Source: Alphaproteobacteria bacterium
Lineage (GTDB): Bacteria > Pseudomonadota > Alphaproteobacteria > Micavibrionales > Micavibrionaceae
Direction of reading: 5' to 3'
DNA: 9,896 nucleotides
Assembly (NCBI GenBank): GCA_030639165.1
Contig: DAOWDF010000138.1
Span: 1 to 9,896, forward strand
Shown here piece by piece: positions 1 to 7,254 of this stretch (the first letter of the stretch is position 1; each line of letters begins with the position of its first letter). The position numbers were made by a program, and so were the translations under genes. The notes under the pieces were generated by a model, which worked only from the letters and a program-made list of their open reading frames with translations, was not told the origin of the DNA and did no database searches.

Positions 1-140
1 ACCACCACCAGCCAATATACAGATTAAAGAAAGATATATTTGTGAGCACAAACACAGCCATCAACATAGACACTATATTCCCTGACTTTAAACTAGGGAA
101 AGATACGTCATATATTAACCCGCAAATACAATCCTCATCT

Positions 141-1403
141 ATGGATAAAATCAAAGTCATTGGCGGAAATCAGCTTAACGGCACCATTACCATTAGTGGA
201 GCAAAAAACTGCGCCCTAAAACTAATGTGCGCTGCACTGCTCACGGATGAATCCATATATTTCGAAAATAGCCCAAATACATTGCGCGATATGAATTCAC
301 AAGTTGAACTGCTGGAGCATTTAGGCTGCACTACAAAACGCGATGGATCACTGCTGGCGATAAATGCTGGCAATATCAAAACCTACACCGCCCCTTATGA
401 TATTGTCCGCAAAATGCGCGGCAGCATTCTTGTACTTGGACCACTGCTTACGCGCTTTGGTGAAGCAAAGGTTTCACTTCCTGGTGGTTGCGCCATTGGT
501 GGCCGCCCCATAGATATGCATATCAAGGCACTAGAGGAAATGGGCGCAAAAGTAATACTAGAAGATGGATATATCAATGCGACAGCCCCTGCCAATGGCC
601 TGCAAGGTGCCAATATACTATTCCCCAAAGTATCAGTAGGGGCAACCGAGAACCTGCTTATGGCCGCAACTCTTGCAAATGGAGTAACCACCCTAGCCAA
701 CTCCGCAAGAGAACCTGAGATTATTGATCTCGGCGAATGCTTAATAAAGATGGGCGCAAAGATTACTGGCCTAGGAACAGATACGATACGTATCGAAGGA
801 GTCAAGGAGCTAAAGGGAGCGCGCCATTCCATCCTACCTGACCGCATAGAAACAGGCACTTATATAATGGCCGCAGGCATGACGGGCGGTACATTACGCT
901 TACAAAATGCACGCATTGAACATTTAAGCGCAGCCCTTGGCTATCTCTCCCAAGCAGGAATAGAGGTCGAGCAAGAAGGCAGTGATATCATCATATGTAG
1001 AGAATCAGAAACGCTTCGCGGGGTTGATGTAATGACTGAACCCTACCCTGGCTTTCCAACCGACCTACAGGCACAATTTATGGCAATGATGTGCATAGCT
1101 GATGGCGCAAGCCTGATAACCGAGAATATTTTCGAGAATAGGTTTATGCATGTGCCTGAACTTAACCGTATGGGCGCGAATATCGCTGTGCAAAGTAATT
1201 CATCCATAGTGCGCGGCGTTAAAACCCTAAAAGGCGCAGAAGTTATGGCGACAGATCTTCGCGCTAGCGTTGCTCTCGTACTAGCTGGCCTAGTGGCAGA
1301 AGGCGAAACCACAGTAAATCGTATATATCATTTAGAGCGCGGATATGAGGATATAGTTGGTAAATTAGGCGGAGTTGGCGCTAATATCAAACGAGATTGC
1401 TAG
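141..1403 (+). CDS. murA: UDP-N-acetylglucosamine 1-carboxyvinyltransferase (MurA)
   Basis: MurA transfers enolpyruvate from PEP to UDP-GlcNAc, the first committed cytoplasmic step of peptidoglycan synthesis and the target of fosfomycin. Counting from the ATG at 141 the protein has 420 residues, close to the usual length of about 419. The substrate-binding Lys22-Asn23 (in SGAKN) falls at the standard position. The catalytic cysteine is in LPGGCAIGGRP (Cys117), so the enzyme should be fosfomycin sensitive. The general-base Asp is in GFPTDLQAQF (Asp308), and the C-terminal HLERGYE is conserved. The start is uncertain. The frame is open to the window's left edge, and a GTG at 42 with a purine-rich AAAGAAAG upstream would add 33 residues of no recognised domain. 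I chose 141 by homology, although it has no visible Shine-Dalgarno. The b561 gene follows 10 bp after the stop. Function is very sure; the start is not. Confidence 0.97.
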   Translation: MDKIKVIGGNQLNGTITISGAKNCALKLMCAALLTDESIYFENSPNTLRDMNSQVELLEHLGCTTKRDGSLLAINAGNIKTYTAPYDIVRKMRGSILVLGPLLTRFGEAKVSLPGGCAIGGRPIDMHIKALEEMGAKVILEDGYINATAPANGLQGANILFPKVSVGATENLLMAATLANGVTTLANSAREPEIIDLGECLIKMGAKITGLGTDTIRIEGVKELKGARHSILPDRIETGTYIMAAGMTGGTLRLQNARIEHLSAALGYLSQAGIEVEQEGSDIIICRESETLRGVDVMTEPYPGFPTDLQAQFMAMMCIADGASLITENIFENRFMHVPELNRMGANIAVQSNSSIVRGVKTLKGAEVMATDLRASVALVLAGLVAEGETTVNRIYHLERGYEDIVGKLGGVGANIKRDC

Positions 1404-1413
1404 GGGTAATATC

Positions 1414-1968
1414 ATGAACCAAGATACAGAAAAACTAGATCATCCTGAAAAATACCATATATCACTTAGGGTTATACACTGGTTAATGGCTATATGTATC
1501 CTAGGGTTAATTGGCATAGGTTGGTATATGGCTGGCCTAGACCAAAGCGCGGATAATAAATATTTCTTCTACAGCTGGCACAAGTCTTTTGGCGTGCTGG
1601 CCATATTTTTATTTGCAGTCAGAGTGCTATTGCGCTTCAAAACAAAAATCCCACCATTACAGAGTACCATTGATGAAAAAGAGAAAAAAGCAGCTCATAT
1701 AGTCCATGCAATTCTATATTTCGGAATGTTTGTAGTGCCTGTATCTGGCTATATTATGTCGGATATCGGCGGCCATAGCGTTAAGTTTTTCGGCATAAAA
1801 CTACCTGATTTTCTGGCTACAGATAAATATATTGGCGGCTTCGTACATACATTCCATGAATACGCCCCATATGTATTACTGGCATTTATCGCCCTACATA
1901 TCGCAGGAGCACTAAAACACCGCTTTTTCGACAAAAAAGAAAATGATGTTTTAAATCGCATGATTTAA
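1414..1968 (+). CDS. Cytochrome b561 family protein (CybB/YodB-like)
   Basis: This is a 184-residue, di-haem-type membrane cytochrome b of the prokaryotic b561 family, which moves electrons from the quinol pool in the inner membrane. The physiological partner is not determined. There are four hydrophobic segments, at about residues 18-38, 55-74, 93-115 and 146-166. Histidines suitable as haem ligands are His22 (RVIHWLM), His56 (SWHKSFG), His95/98 (HIVHAI), His148 and His162 (ALHIAG). The ATG at 1414 is preferred over an upstream TTG at 1375 that overlaps murA, because AGGGGT lies 6 nt upstream and the protein then begins with a short polar tail before helix 1. It lies 10 bp after murA and is probably cotranscribed with it. 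The C terminus is short and basic, with no extra domain. Confidence 0.93.
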   Translation: MNQDTEKLDHPEKYHISLRVIHWLMAICILGLIGIGWYMAGLDQSADNKYFFYSWHKSFGVLAIFLFAVRVLLRFKTKIPPLQSTIDEKEKKAAHIVHAILYFGMFVVPVSGYIMSDIGGHSVKFFGIKLPDFLATDKYIGGFVHTFHEYAPYVLLAFIALHIAGALKHRFFDKKENDVLNRMI

Positions 1969-2021
1969 GCGCAATTACGAATTTCCTTGCTTATTATGGA
2001 ATATACGCGCATACATGTGTT

Positions 2022-2804
2022 ATGAAAAACACTGTGATCAAACATCTTTTTGAAGATAAGCGCCAAGAAAAGCTTCTTAATGATAGCTTCGAGCTCCTCC
2101 GCGATCTGGATATGTACGAGGATGCACTGAGCGCATATCACAATTTCATGACCGAAACTGGTCTAGAAGAAGCCACTATAATAGAGAATGCATTCCTACT
2201 ACTTCTCACGCACTACGCAAAAGAGCTCGAAGAAATAACTGCTGATAACTTCCACCCAGAATCTATAAAAAAGATAATATCAAATGGAAACACTTACAGC
2301 ACCACCATATTAAATGCTTTTGGAAGTGATTATTTAGGCAGTAACGGTGCAGATCAACAAATATCAAATGATCTATACGCTGCCAACATTGCAATTACTG
2401 CATTATCCTTCGGTAATAGTAAAAGCAGAGATTATATAGGTTTAATAGGCGATAAAGCATTCACAATTGCCTACCAAAGGAATTACATAAACAAAACCCC
2501 CTATAGCTTTAATACAAATGATACATCAGCAGAAGCTAAATTACTCCACTTAGTACAAGCCCATAAAAATCTGAACAACACAGAAAAAGCTATGGGATAT
2601 GAAACCAGCAGAACAGGCGCAATATCCATACAAACCGCAAAACACACAAAAGAACTACTTAACAGCATATATGACCTAAACCTGCACGCTCACCATAGCG
2701 CACTTGAACAACTAATCATAAGCAAGTGCGACGCCGTGACCGATATACTGCAAATAACTCCCGTAAATCACAATAACGTGATCGTTTCATTCCCATCTTT
2801 GTAA
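2022..2804 (+). CDS. Hypothetical protein, unrecognised, 260 residues
   Basis: I do not recognise this protein. It has no signal peptide and no membrane segment, so it is probably cytoplasmic. The N-terminal 85 residues are acidic and mostly helical by composition (ELLRDLDMYEDALSAYHNF, then FLLLLTHYAKELEEIT). The middle is rich in Asn, Ser and Gly (about 88-115). A second helical part with many histidines follows (about 170-235, including HAHHSALEQ). The ATG at 2022 has no good Shine-Dalgarno, like hisG downstream. It lies 53 bp after the b561 gene and 54 bp before hisG, on the same strand, so it may share their transcript. Codon choice and base composition resemble the neighbours, and the frame runs 260 codons without interruption, so I take it as real. 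Its place beside hisG does not by itself imply a role in histidine synthesis. Confidence 0.75.
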   Translation: MKNTVIKHLFEDKRQEKLLNDSFELLRDLDMYEDALSAYHNFMTETGLEEATIIENAFLLLLTHYAKELEEITADNFHPESIKKIISNGNTYSTTILNAFGSDYLGSNGADQQISNDLYAANIAITALSFGNSKSRDYIGLIGDKAFTIAYQRNYINKTPYSFNTNDTSAEAKLLHLVQAHKNLNNTEKAMGYETSRTGAISIQTAKHTKELLNSIYDLNLHAHHSALEQLIISKCDAVTDILQITPVNHNNVIVSFPSL

Positions 2805-2858
2805 TATTTAATAATTAAACTATTGGCATAGCGCATCTTTAACGTTAAAAATCTATCC

Positions 2859-3533
2859 ATGGAAAATAAAAAACAACAAAAACTAATTCTGGCCGTTCCA
2901 AAGGGACGCATATTAGAGGAGCTAATGCCGCTCCTTAACTCTTGCGATATTATCCCAGAGGATGATTTCAGTAATGATAAAAGCCGCAAATTGCGCTTTA
3001 CCACTAATCATGATGGCCTTGATATTATACGGGTAAGAGCCTTTGACGTTGCGACTTTTGTTGCATATGGCGGCGCGCATCTTGGCGTAGTCGGTAGTGA
3101 TGCAATCGAAGAATTTAATTATTCACAAATATATGCACCGCTCGACCTAGGGCTTGGTAAATGCCGCCTATCTGTTGCTATGCCAACTCAAGACGCTGAA
3201 AATGATGACCCTACAAAATGGAGCCATATTCGCGTAGCTACAAAATATCCATCACTTACCGCTCGTTACTTTGCACAGCGCGGCGTTCAAACAGAATGCA
3301 TCAAACTTAACGGAGCGATGGAAATAGCCCCAGCCCTAGGCTTAGCGAAATATATTGTTGACCTTATATCAACTGGCAGCACCCTAAAAGCCAATAAAAT
3401 GGTTGAGATAGAAAAAATACTAGACGTATCGTCTCGATTAATTGTAAATCGCTCTATCCAAAAAACCCGTTCTCAGGAAATAAACAGCTGGATTGAAGCC
3501 TTTAGAAATGCGGTTAATAAAGACACTGACTAA
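2859..3533 (+). CDS. hisG: ATP phosphoribosyltransferase catalytic subunit, short form (HisG)
   Basis: HisG condenses ATP and PRPP to phosphoribosyl-ATP, the first and feedback-controlled step of histidine synthesis. The protein is 224 residues and lacks the C-terminal regulatory domain of the long form (about 300 residues). It is therefore HisG-S, which in known cases works as a hetero-octamer with the HisRS-like subunit HisZ. Visible motifs are the N-terminal LAVPKGRILEE, GVVGSDAIEE (77-86) and the PRPP-binding signature DLISTGSTLKANKM (168-181). The ATG at 2859 follows an AT-rich leader without a clear Shine-Dalgarno. No hisZ or hisD is present in the window; in many alphaproteobacteria hisD lies in this neighbourhood. 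The family call is secure, and dependence on HisZ is inferred from length. Confidence 0.96.
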   Translation: MENKKQQKLILAVPKGRILEELMPLLNSCDIIPEDDFSNDKSRKLRFTTNHDGLDIIRVRAFDVATFVAYGGAHLGVVGSDAIEEFNYSQIYAPLDLGLGKCRLSVAMPTQDAENDDPTKWSHIRVATKYPSLTARYFAQRGVQTECIKLNGAMEIAPALGLAKYIVDLISTGSTLKANKMVEIEKILDVSSRLIVNRSIQKTRSQEINSWIEAFRNAVNKDTD

Positions 3534-3568
3534 TAAAATAATCCTATAAACCGTTGCTTTTTAAGCAT

Positions 3569-3599
3569 TTGAGAGTATAAGTAAGCAGCATTTTATTTT
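3569..3599 (+). promoter_or_regulatory. Possible sigma70-type promoter for infA-maf
   Basis: TTGAGA (3569-3574) is followed after 17 nt by TTTATT (3592-3597), or after 19 nt by TATTTT (3594-3599). It lies in the 93-bp gap between hisG and infA. A small TGCTT-TTT-AAGCA hairpin (3555-3567) lies just upstream, but it is too weak to call a terminator. The -10 match is only fair. Confidence 0.3.
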
Positions 3600-3626
3600 A
3601 CCTAAAAGAAAAAGACACAAAAGCCC

Positions 3627-3845
3627 ATGGCAAAAGAAGAATTAATTGAATTTACAGGCGTAGTAACAGAAGTATTGCCTAACGCCACTTTCCGCGTAAC
3701 CCTAGAAAATGAGCATGTAATATTGGCGCATATGGCTGGAAAAATGCGTAAAAACCGTATCCGCGTTCTACAGGGTGATACTGTTATTGTTGAAATAACA
3801 CCTTACGACTTAACTAAAGGTCGTATTATTTTCCGTGAGAAATAA
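3627..3845 (+). CDS. infA: Translation initiation factor IF-1
   Basis: IF-1 binds the ribosomal A site and assists IF-2 and IF-3 during initiation. The protein is 72 residues, the canonical length, and is a single S1/OB-fold domain. The usual features are clear: the start MAKEELIEFTGVV, then FRVTLENEHVILAHMAGKMRKNRIRV and the C-terminal TPYDLTKGRI. The Shine-Dalgarno is weak. It is followed after 10 bp by maf, an infA-maf pairing that is common in alphaproteobacteria and suggests cotranscription. There is nothing unusual in the coding sequence. Confidence 0.98.
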   Translation: MAKEELIEFTGVVTEVLPNATFRVTLENEHVILAHMAGKMRKNRIRVLQGDTVIVEITPYDLTKGRIIFREK

Positions 3846-3855
3846 CCCCTGAAAA

Positions 3856-4437
3856 ATGAAGCATCAAGAATTAATCCTTGCCTCGGCATCACCTAGGCGC
3901 ATAGATTTGCTAAAGCAAATTGGCGTAGATCCAGCGCAAATAATTCCTGCCGATATAGACGAATCCGAACTTAAAAATGAAGCCCCAAGGGATCTAGCAC
4001 TAAGGCTTGCACGCGAAAAAGCGCGCGCTATCGCAATAAATAATAATGGTAAATTCATAATAGCCGCCGATACAGTAGTCGCAGTAGGTCGGCGCATTCT
4101 TCCTAAAGCCGAAAACGAAACCCAAGCGCGCAAATGTTTAAAATTGCTGTCAGGGCGTAGGCATCATGTCTATGGCGGGATATGTATTATCACCGATGAA
4201 GGCAAGGAAATAACTCGCCTGTGCGATACGATTGTAAAATTTAAACGCTTATCCACCAATGAAATTAACAGCTATATTGAAAGCCAAGAATGGGAAGGCA
4301 AAGCTGGGGGCTACGCCATCCAAGGTCAGGCCGCAGCGTACATTTCTTTTATTCAAGGCTCATATTCTAATATAGTTGGATTATCACTTTATGATACAAT
4401 GCAAATGCTGCGTGGTAATGATTTTTTTACTAAGTAA
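3856..4437 (+). CDS. maf: Maf family nucleoside triphosphate pyrophosphatase (YhdE type)
   Basis: Maf proteins hydrolyse non-canonical or pyrimidine nucleoside triphosphates to monophosphates in the cytoplasm. This one is 193 residues, the usual length. It has the N-terminal ASASPRR loop (9-15), the ADTVV metal site with Asp72, and EGKAGGYAIQG (147-157) followed by GSYSNIVGLSL. The KAGxYxIQG form is that of the dTTP/UTP-hydrolysing YhdE group rather than the YceF (m7GTP) group; this assignment is by motif only. It follows infA by 10 bp and is likely in the same transcript. Its stop lies 2 bp from the stop of the convergent gene, with GGCTAGCC spanning the junction, so any terminators would have to lie inside coding sequence. 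Confidence 0.95.
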   Translation: MKHQELILASASPRRIDLLKQIGVDPAQIIPADIDESELKNEAPRDLALRLAREKARAIAINNNGKFIIAADTVVAVGRRILPKAENETQARKCLKLLSGRRHHVYGGICIITDEGKEITRLCDTIVKFKRLSTNEINSYIESQEWEGKAGGYAIQGQAAAYISFIQGSYSNIVGLSLYDTMQMLRGNDFFTK

Positions 4438-4439
4438 GG

Positions 4440-5594
4440 CTAGCCAATATGATATGCATCTTGAGCAAGTTTAGCCGCTTCATCTATATGATTATTTAAG
4501 TCTTCAGTGTGCTTGCTATTTATATCTAAAATACCACCAGCAATAACATCCCCCATACCAAGAAGCTGCATTTTATCATCAGCCCACTCTATCTCTTCGC
4601 CATGCTTAATTAGATCCTCAAGTGAAGGGGCTTTATCCCACTTAAAAATTTTCTTAGAACTTGATGGTGATATATAAACATTATCTTGATACACAGTCTT
4701 TCTATCAGGGTATTCTGGTGCATATTTTTTGATATCTTTATGATAAGATATATGTCCAATAGCATCAAACCCAGCCTCATCAGCAAAATCCAATAAAGTT
4801 TTCGAGTTTTCAAATATTGAACTCAACTTTTTATCAATATGAATATTTCCAGTAATTTGTAATGTAACTATATCTGGGTCAGACTCTGATAATTCATTGA
4901 CCATATATCCATTGCGTATATCAACACCATCACCGTCTAATGCACTAACCTCTATTCTTTCACCTGCCCTTGCGGCAATGAACTTATTTCTAATATCAAG
5001 ATAATCCGTTTCTTGACCATATTCACCTACAACAAGCGGAGCATCCGTTAGTTTAACTGATAAATTATCACTTGCGCTTTGCTGCAATAAGAAATTACTT
5101 AATAACTTCAAGCTGTATGGCGCACAATTAGAGCGACAAAAGAAGTTATAATTCAATACTAAATTATTACTATTGAAATAATCTCTTATTCTACTTTCAC
5201 GTAAATCACTGTTGGCAGCATATCTAACATCATCAATAAAAAATGCTTCCATATATGATTTTCGTTCTTCTAAACCTAGTGATACCTTTATATCTTCCGC
5301 AAGCAATCCTTTAATAACCAACATGTGAGACAATATATGGGCAGAAACACTATGGTTTTCTCCCATTGCGACATAAAGTGGCTTATAGCTCTTCTCTTTA
5401 CGATCTAATATTATTTTGATTAAACCACATGCCGATGTGAGAATATTTATCGCCCCTTTATCAAGCACAAGCTTAGAGAAATCAATTTCATTAAATAATG
5501 ATGTATGTGCATTGGCAAGCTTACTAGCATGCTCTTTAAGCGTAGATTTTCTTGTAAACAATCCAGCTCTAAAATTATAGTCTACATTACCCAT
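4440..5594 (-). CDS. Uncharacterised protein with GENH/GNIH motifs, possibly TIKI/EreA/ChaN-like fold
   Basis: No close family is recognised. The protein is 384 residues from the ATG at 5594; a GTG at 5615 would add seven residues, and neither start has a strong Shine-Dalgarno. A hydrophobic strand leads into GENH (85-88 in the longer form), with His93 and His97 following (LYVAMGENHSVSAHILSH). A second strand carries TGNIH, with His259. This order, a GExH after one strand and GxxH after a later one, is seen in the TIKI/TraB/EreA/ChaN-like superfamily, which includes metalloproteases, esterases and haem-binding proteins. The assignment is inference from motifs. There is no signal peptide or membrane helix, so it is probably cytoplasmic or exported by a specialised route. 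It is the only minus-strand gene, appears AT-richer than its flanks, and separates maf from the RNase gene, which are often adjacent. It may be an acquired gene. Confidence 0.85.
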   Translation of the reverse strand: MGNVDYNFRAGLFTRKSTLKEHASKLANAHTSLFNEIDFSKLVLDKGAINILTSACGLIKIILDRKEKSYKPLYVAMGENHSVSAHILSHMLVIKGLLAEDIKVSLGLEERKSYMEAFFIDDVRYAANSDLRESRIRDYFNSNNLVLNYNFFCRSNCAPYSLKLLSNFLLQQSASDNLSVKLTDAPLVVGEYGQETDYLDIRNKFIAARAGERIEVSALDGDGVDIRNGYMVNELSESDPDIVTLQITGNIHIDKKLSSIFENSKTLLDFADEAGFDAIGHISYHKDIKKYAPEYPDRKTVYQDNVYISPSSSKKIFKWDKAPSLEDLIKHGEEIEWADDKMQLLGMGDVIAGGILDINSKHTEDLNNHIDEAAKLAQDAYHIG

Positions 5595-5698
5595 AATCAA
5601 CTTTATACATAACACTTAAAACTTAGTCAAAGAAATACTTGCTTGCTCTTAAATGGCTAAGTAAAATCATATTTTATATAGATAAAGGCATATATATT

Positions 5699-6937
5699 TT
5701 GGATATATTAATAGAAGAATTCGAAGGTAACATCTGGACTATAGCACTTGAGCAAGGGCTAATTGAGGGTCTAGAAATAGATCCGCCCTATGAGAATGTT
5801 CGCTATGGCTCTATCTACTGGGCAAAAGTCACAAAAATAGATACCGCTCTAGACGCAGCATTCCTCAATATTGATGGTGAAAATACAGGCATATTATATA
5901 ACCGTGATGTTAGATACACGGATAAAGATGGAAAAATCTGCAAAGGCGGAGACAAAGCCATAGGAAAAATATTATCGGCTGGCGACATGATAGCTGTGCA
6001 GGCAAAAAGCGCCTATATATCAAGCCCTGAAGACGGATTATGGGAGCAAAAAGAAAATAAAACAGCCGCCATGAGTATGGATATAACCTTAGCTGGTCGC
6101 TACCTTATATATCGCACCCCTATTAATGGCGTTAACCTAAAAAACACTATATCACAACGCATTCAGGGCAAAAAATTGAGAGCGCAGCTAGCAAATATGC
6201 TAGAATCTATCGATGACTTGCAAGGCTTTATCCTACGCTCATCTGCCGCAGACTTACAAACAGATATCCTGCGCCGCGAAGCTGATCTCCTCAATGAAAT
6301 GTGGCAGCAAGTAAACACATTCTTCAAGGAAGATAAACCCGCACTTATAATACTAGGCCCAGATTCTGTGCAGCGAACCCTTAGCGATAAGGCTGATGAG
6401 CCAATTGATTGCATAGAAGTCGTAACAATGGATCATTTTAAACAGGTCGAGGATTGGTGCTCTATATTCGCGCCTGACTTAACCGCAAAAATCACACCTC
6501 TAAAGCTGGACGATGCAACGCAAGACCTAGCCTTACTTGATCACCGCGACGTTTTAGGACAGGTAGAATCCCTGCTCCATGACTATGCTTTTTTGGAAAG
6601 AGGCGGCAGCATAATAATACAGGAAACCGCGGCCTTGACGGCTATTGATGTTAATAAGGGCAGCGATAAACGCTCTCACCTCGCCGTTAATATTGAGGCA
6701 ACTAAAGAAATATCAAGGCAGATACGATTGAGAAATAGCGGCGGAATTATCATTATAGACTTCCTTAAAATGAATAAAACCGATGAAAAAGCCCTCCTCA
6801 AAGAACTAGATAAAATAATCTATAAAGATCCATGCACTATTCAAATCCATGGATTTACCAAGCTTGGACTGATGGAAATTACACGAAAACGCCGCACCCC
6901 GTCTCTCCATAATCGCTTTAGCGGAATAAAATTTTAA
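5699..6937 (+). CDS. rng: Ribonuclease E/G family endoribonuclease, short form
   Basis: RNase E/G enzymes cut single-stranded, AU-rich RNA and take part in rRNA processing and mRNA decay. The protein is 412 residues from the TTG at 5699, shorter than E. coli RNase G (489). An S1 domain (VRYGSIYWAKVTKIDTALDAAFLNIDG) lies near residues 34-60. The catalytic DNase-I-like region has both Mg-binding Asp residues, in TAIDVNKGS (Asp317) and GGIIIIDF (Asp354). It ends just after the conserved TRKRRTPSL. The zinc-link cysteines are absent, as in other short alphaproteobacterial versions, so dimer or tetramer assembly may differ. A longer frame begins at TTG 5639. I prefer 5699 because AAAGG lies about 10 nt upstream, homology begins there (DILIEEFEGN), and a possible -10 (TAAAAT, 5662) lies between the two starts. 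Confidence 0.93.
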   Translation: MDILIEEFEGNIWTIALEQGLIEGLEIDPPYENVRYGSIYWAKVTKIDTALDAAFLNIDGENTGILYNRDVRYTDKDGKICKGGDKAIGKILSAGDMIAVQAKSAYISSPEDGLWEQKENKTAAMSMDITLAGRYLIYRTPINGVNLKNTISQRIQGKKLRAQLANMLESIDDLQGFILRSSAADLQTDILRREADLLNEMWQQVNTFFKEDKPALIILGPDSVQRTLSDKADEPIDCIEVVTMDHFKQVEDWCSIFAPDLTAKITPLKLDDATQDLALLDHRDVLGQVESLLHDYAFLERGGSIIIQETAALTAIDVNKGSDKRSHLAVNIEATKEISRQIRLRNSGGIIIIDFLKMNKTDEKALLKELDKIIYKDPCTIQIHGFTKLGLMEITRKRRTPSLHNRFSGIKF

Positions 6938-6954
6938 ATTCTTAAAAGTAAGAC

Positions 6955-6983
6955 TAGACACAGAGCAAAGATAACCTTATAAA
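6955..6983 (+). promoter_or_regulatory. Predicted sigma70 promoter for tRNA-Phe
   Basis: TAGACA (5 of 6 to the -35 consensus) and TATAAA (5 of 6 to the -10 consensus) are separated by exactly 17 nt. Transcription would start near 6990, about 20 nt before the mature tRNA. It lies in the 74-bp gap after the RNase gene, so the tRNA probably has its own promoter. Confidence 0.55.
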
Positions 6984-7011
6984 CCCTAGTACCTCATTAA
7001 AGAATACTCAT

Positions 7012-7086
7012 GCCCGAGTAGCTCAGGGGTAGAGCAAGGGATTGAAAATCCCTGTGTCGGTGGTTCGATTCTGCCCTCGGGCACCA
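7012..7086 (+). tRNA. tRNA-Phe (anticodon GAA)
   Basis: The cloverleaf folds fully. The 7-bp acceptor is GCCCGAG/CTCGGGC. The D arm is GCTC/GAGC. The anticodon stem is AGGGA/TCCCT with loop TTGAAAA, giving GAA at positions 34-36. The variable loop is GTGTC, and the T arm is GGTGG/CTGCC with loop TTCGATT. The discriminator is A and CCA is encoded in the DNA. A CTTTTTT run starts at 7091 and may help end transcription. Its 3' part is the probable integration target of the element that follows. Confidence 0.98.
7040..7086 (+). other. Probable attL of the integrated element (tRNA-Phe 3' half)
   Basis: P4-type integrases usually recombine at the 3' end of a tRNA gene and restore it. Here the integrase begins about 170 bp downstream of an intact tRNA-Phe and reads away from it, the standard arrangement. 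The exact core is unknown because the matching attR copy is not in the window; I looked for a second copy of the tRNA 3' end (ending CTCGGGCACCA) up to 9896 and saw none. Confidence 0.5.
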
Positions 7087-7198
7087 CTATCTTTTTTCCA
7101 AGACATCCCATATAATCCAATAACACTAGGAATACCAAGACATACAAGTGCCCTTTGTGTCCCAAAATGTTTAAGAAGATTTAATAAAATCCATCATG

Positions 7199-7254
7199 TT
7201 TTCGGGTACTCTTTCGGGTATTCGGGATAAAACGGAAAAGGATGTACCCGAAAA
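7199..7254. repeat. TTCGGGTA repeats and 11-bp inverted repeat around the integrase start
   Basis: TTCGGGTA occurs at 7201-7208 and 7213-7220, with a variant TTCGGGAT at 7221-7228 and an inverted copy TACCCGAA at 7245-7252. The outer copies form a perfect 11-bp inverted repeat, TTTTCGGGTAC (7199-7209) and GTACCCGAAAA (7244-7254), separated by 34 nt that include the integrase ribosome binding site. They may be arm-type integrase or excisionase sites, or an operator controlling int. A folded RNA would also hide the ribosome binding site. Confidence 0.7.

Noticed and set aside
1..27. Possible 3' end of an upstream gene (frame 1, stop TAA at 25-27)
   Set aside because: Only eight codons are visible, which is too few to support a gene.
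395..859. 154-codon minus-strand open frame inside murA
   Set aside because: It is antisense to a fully conserved gene, with no ribosome binding site and no recognisable protein pattern.
3555..3567. TGCTT-TTT-AAGCA hairpin after hisG as a terminator
   Set aside because: The stem has only five pairs and is not followed by a proper T run.
4438..4445. GGCTAGCC palindrome at the maf/minus-gene junction as a bidirectional terminator
   Set aside because: It is an 8-bp palindrome with no loop and no flanking T run, and could be chance.
6938..7011. Place where a yacG-like gene might be expected between the RNase gene and tRNA-Phe
   Set aside because: Only 74 bp are present and they hold the tRNA promoter; there is no remnant of a zinc-binding protein, so I report no gene.
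7042..7230. 62-codon open frame starting inside tRNA-Phe
   Set aside because: It overlaps the tRNA and the repeat region and shows no protein-like features.
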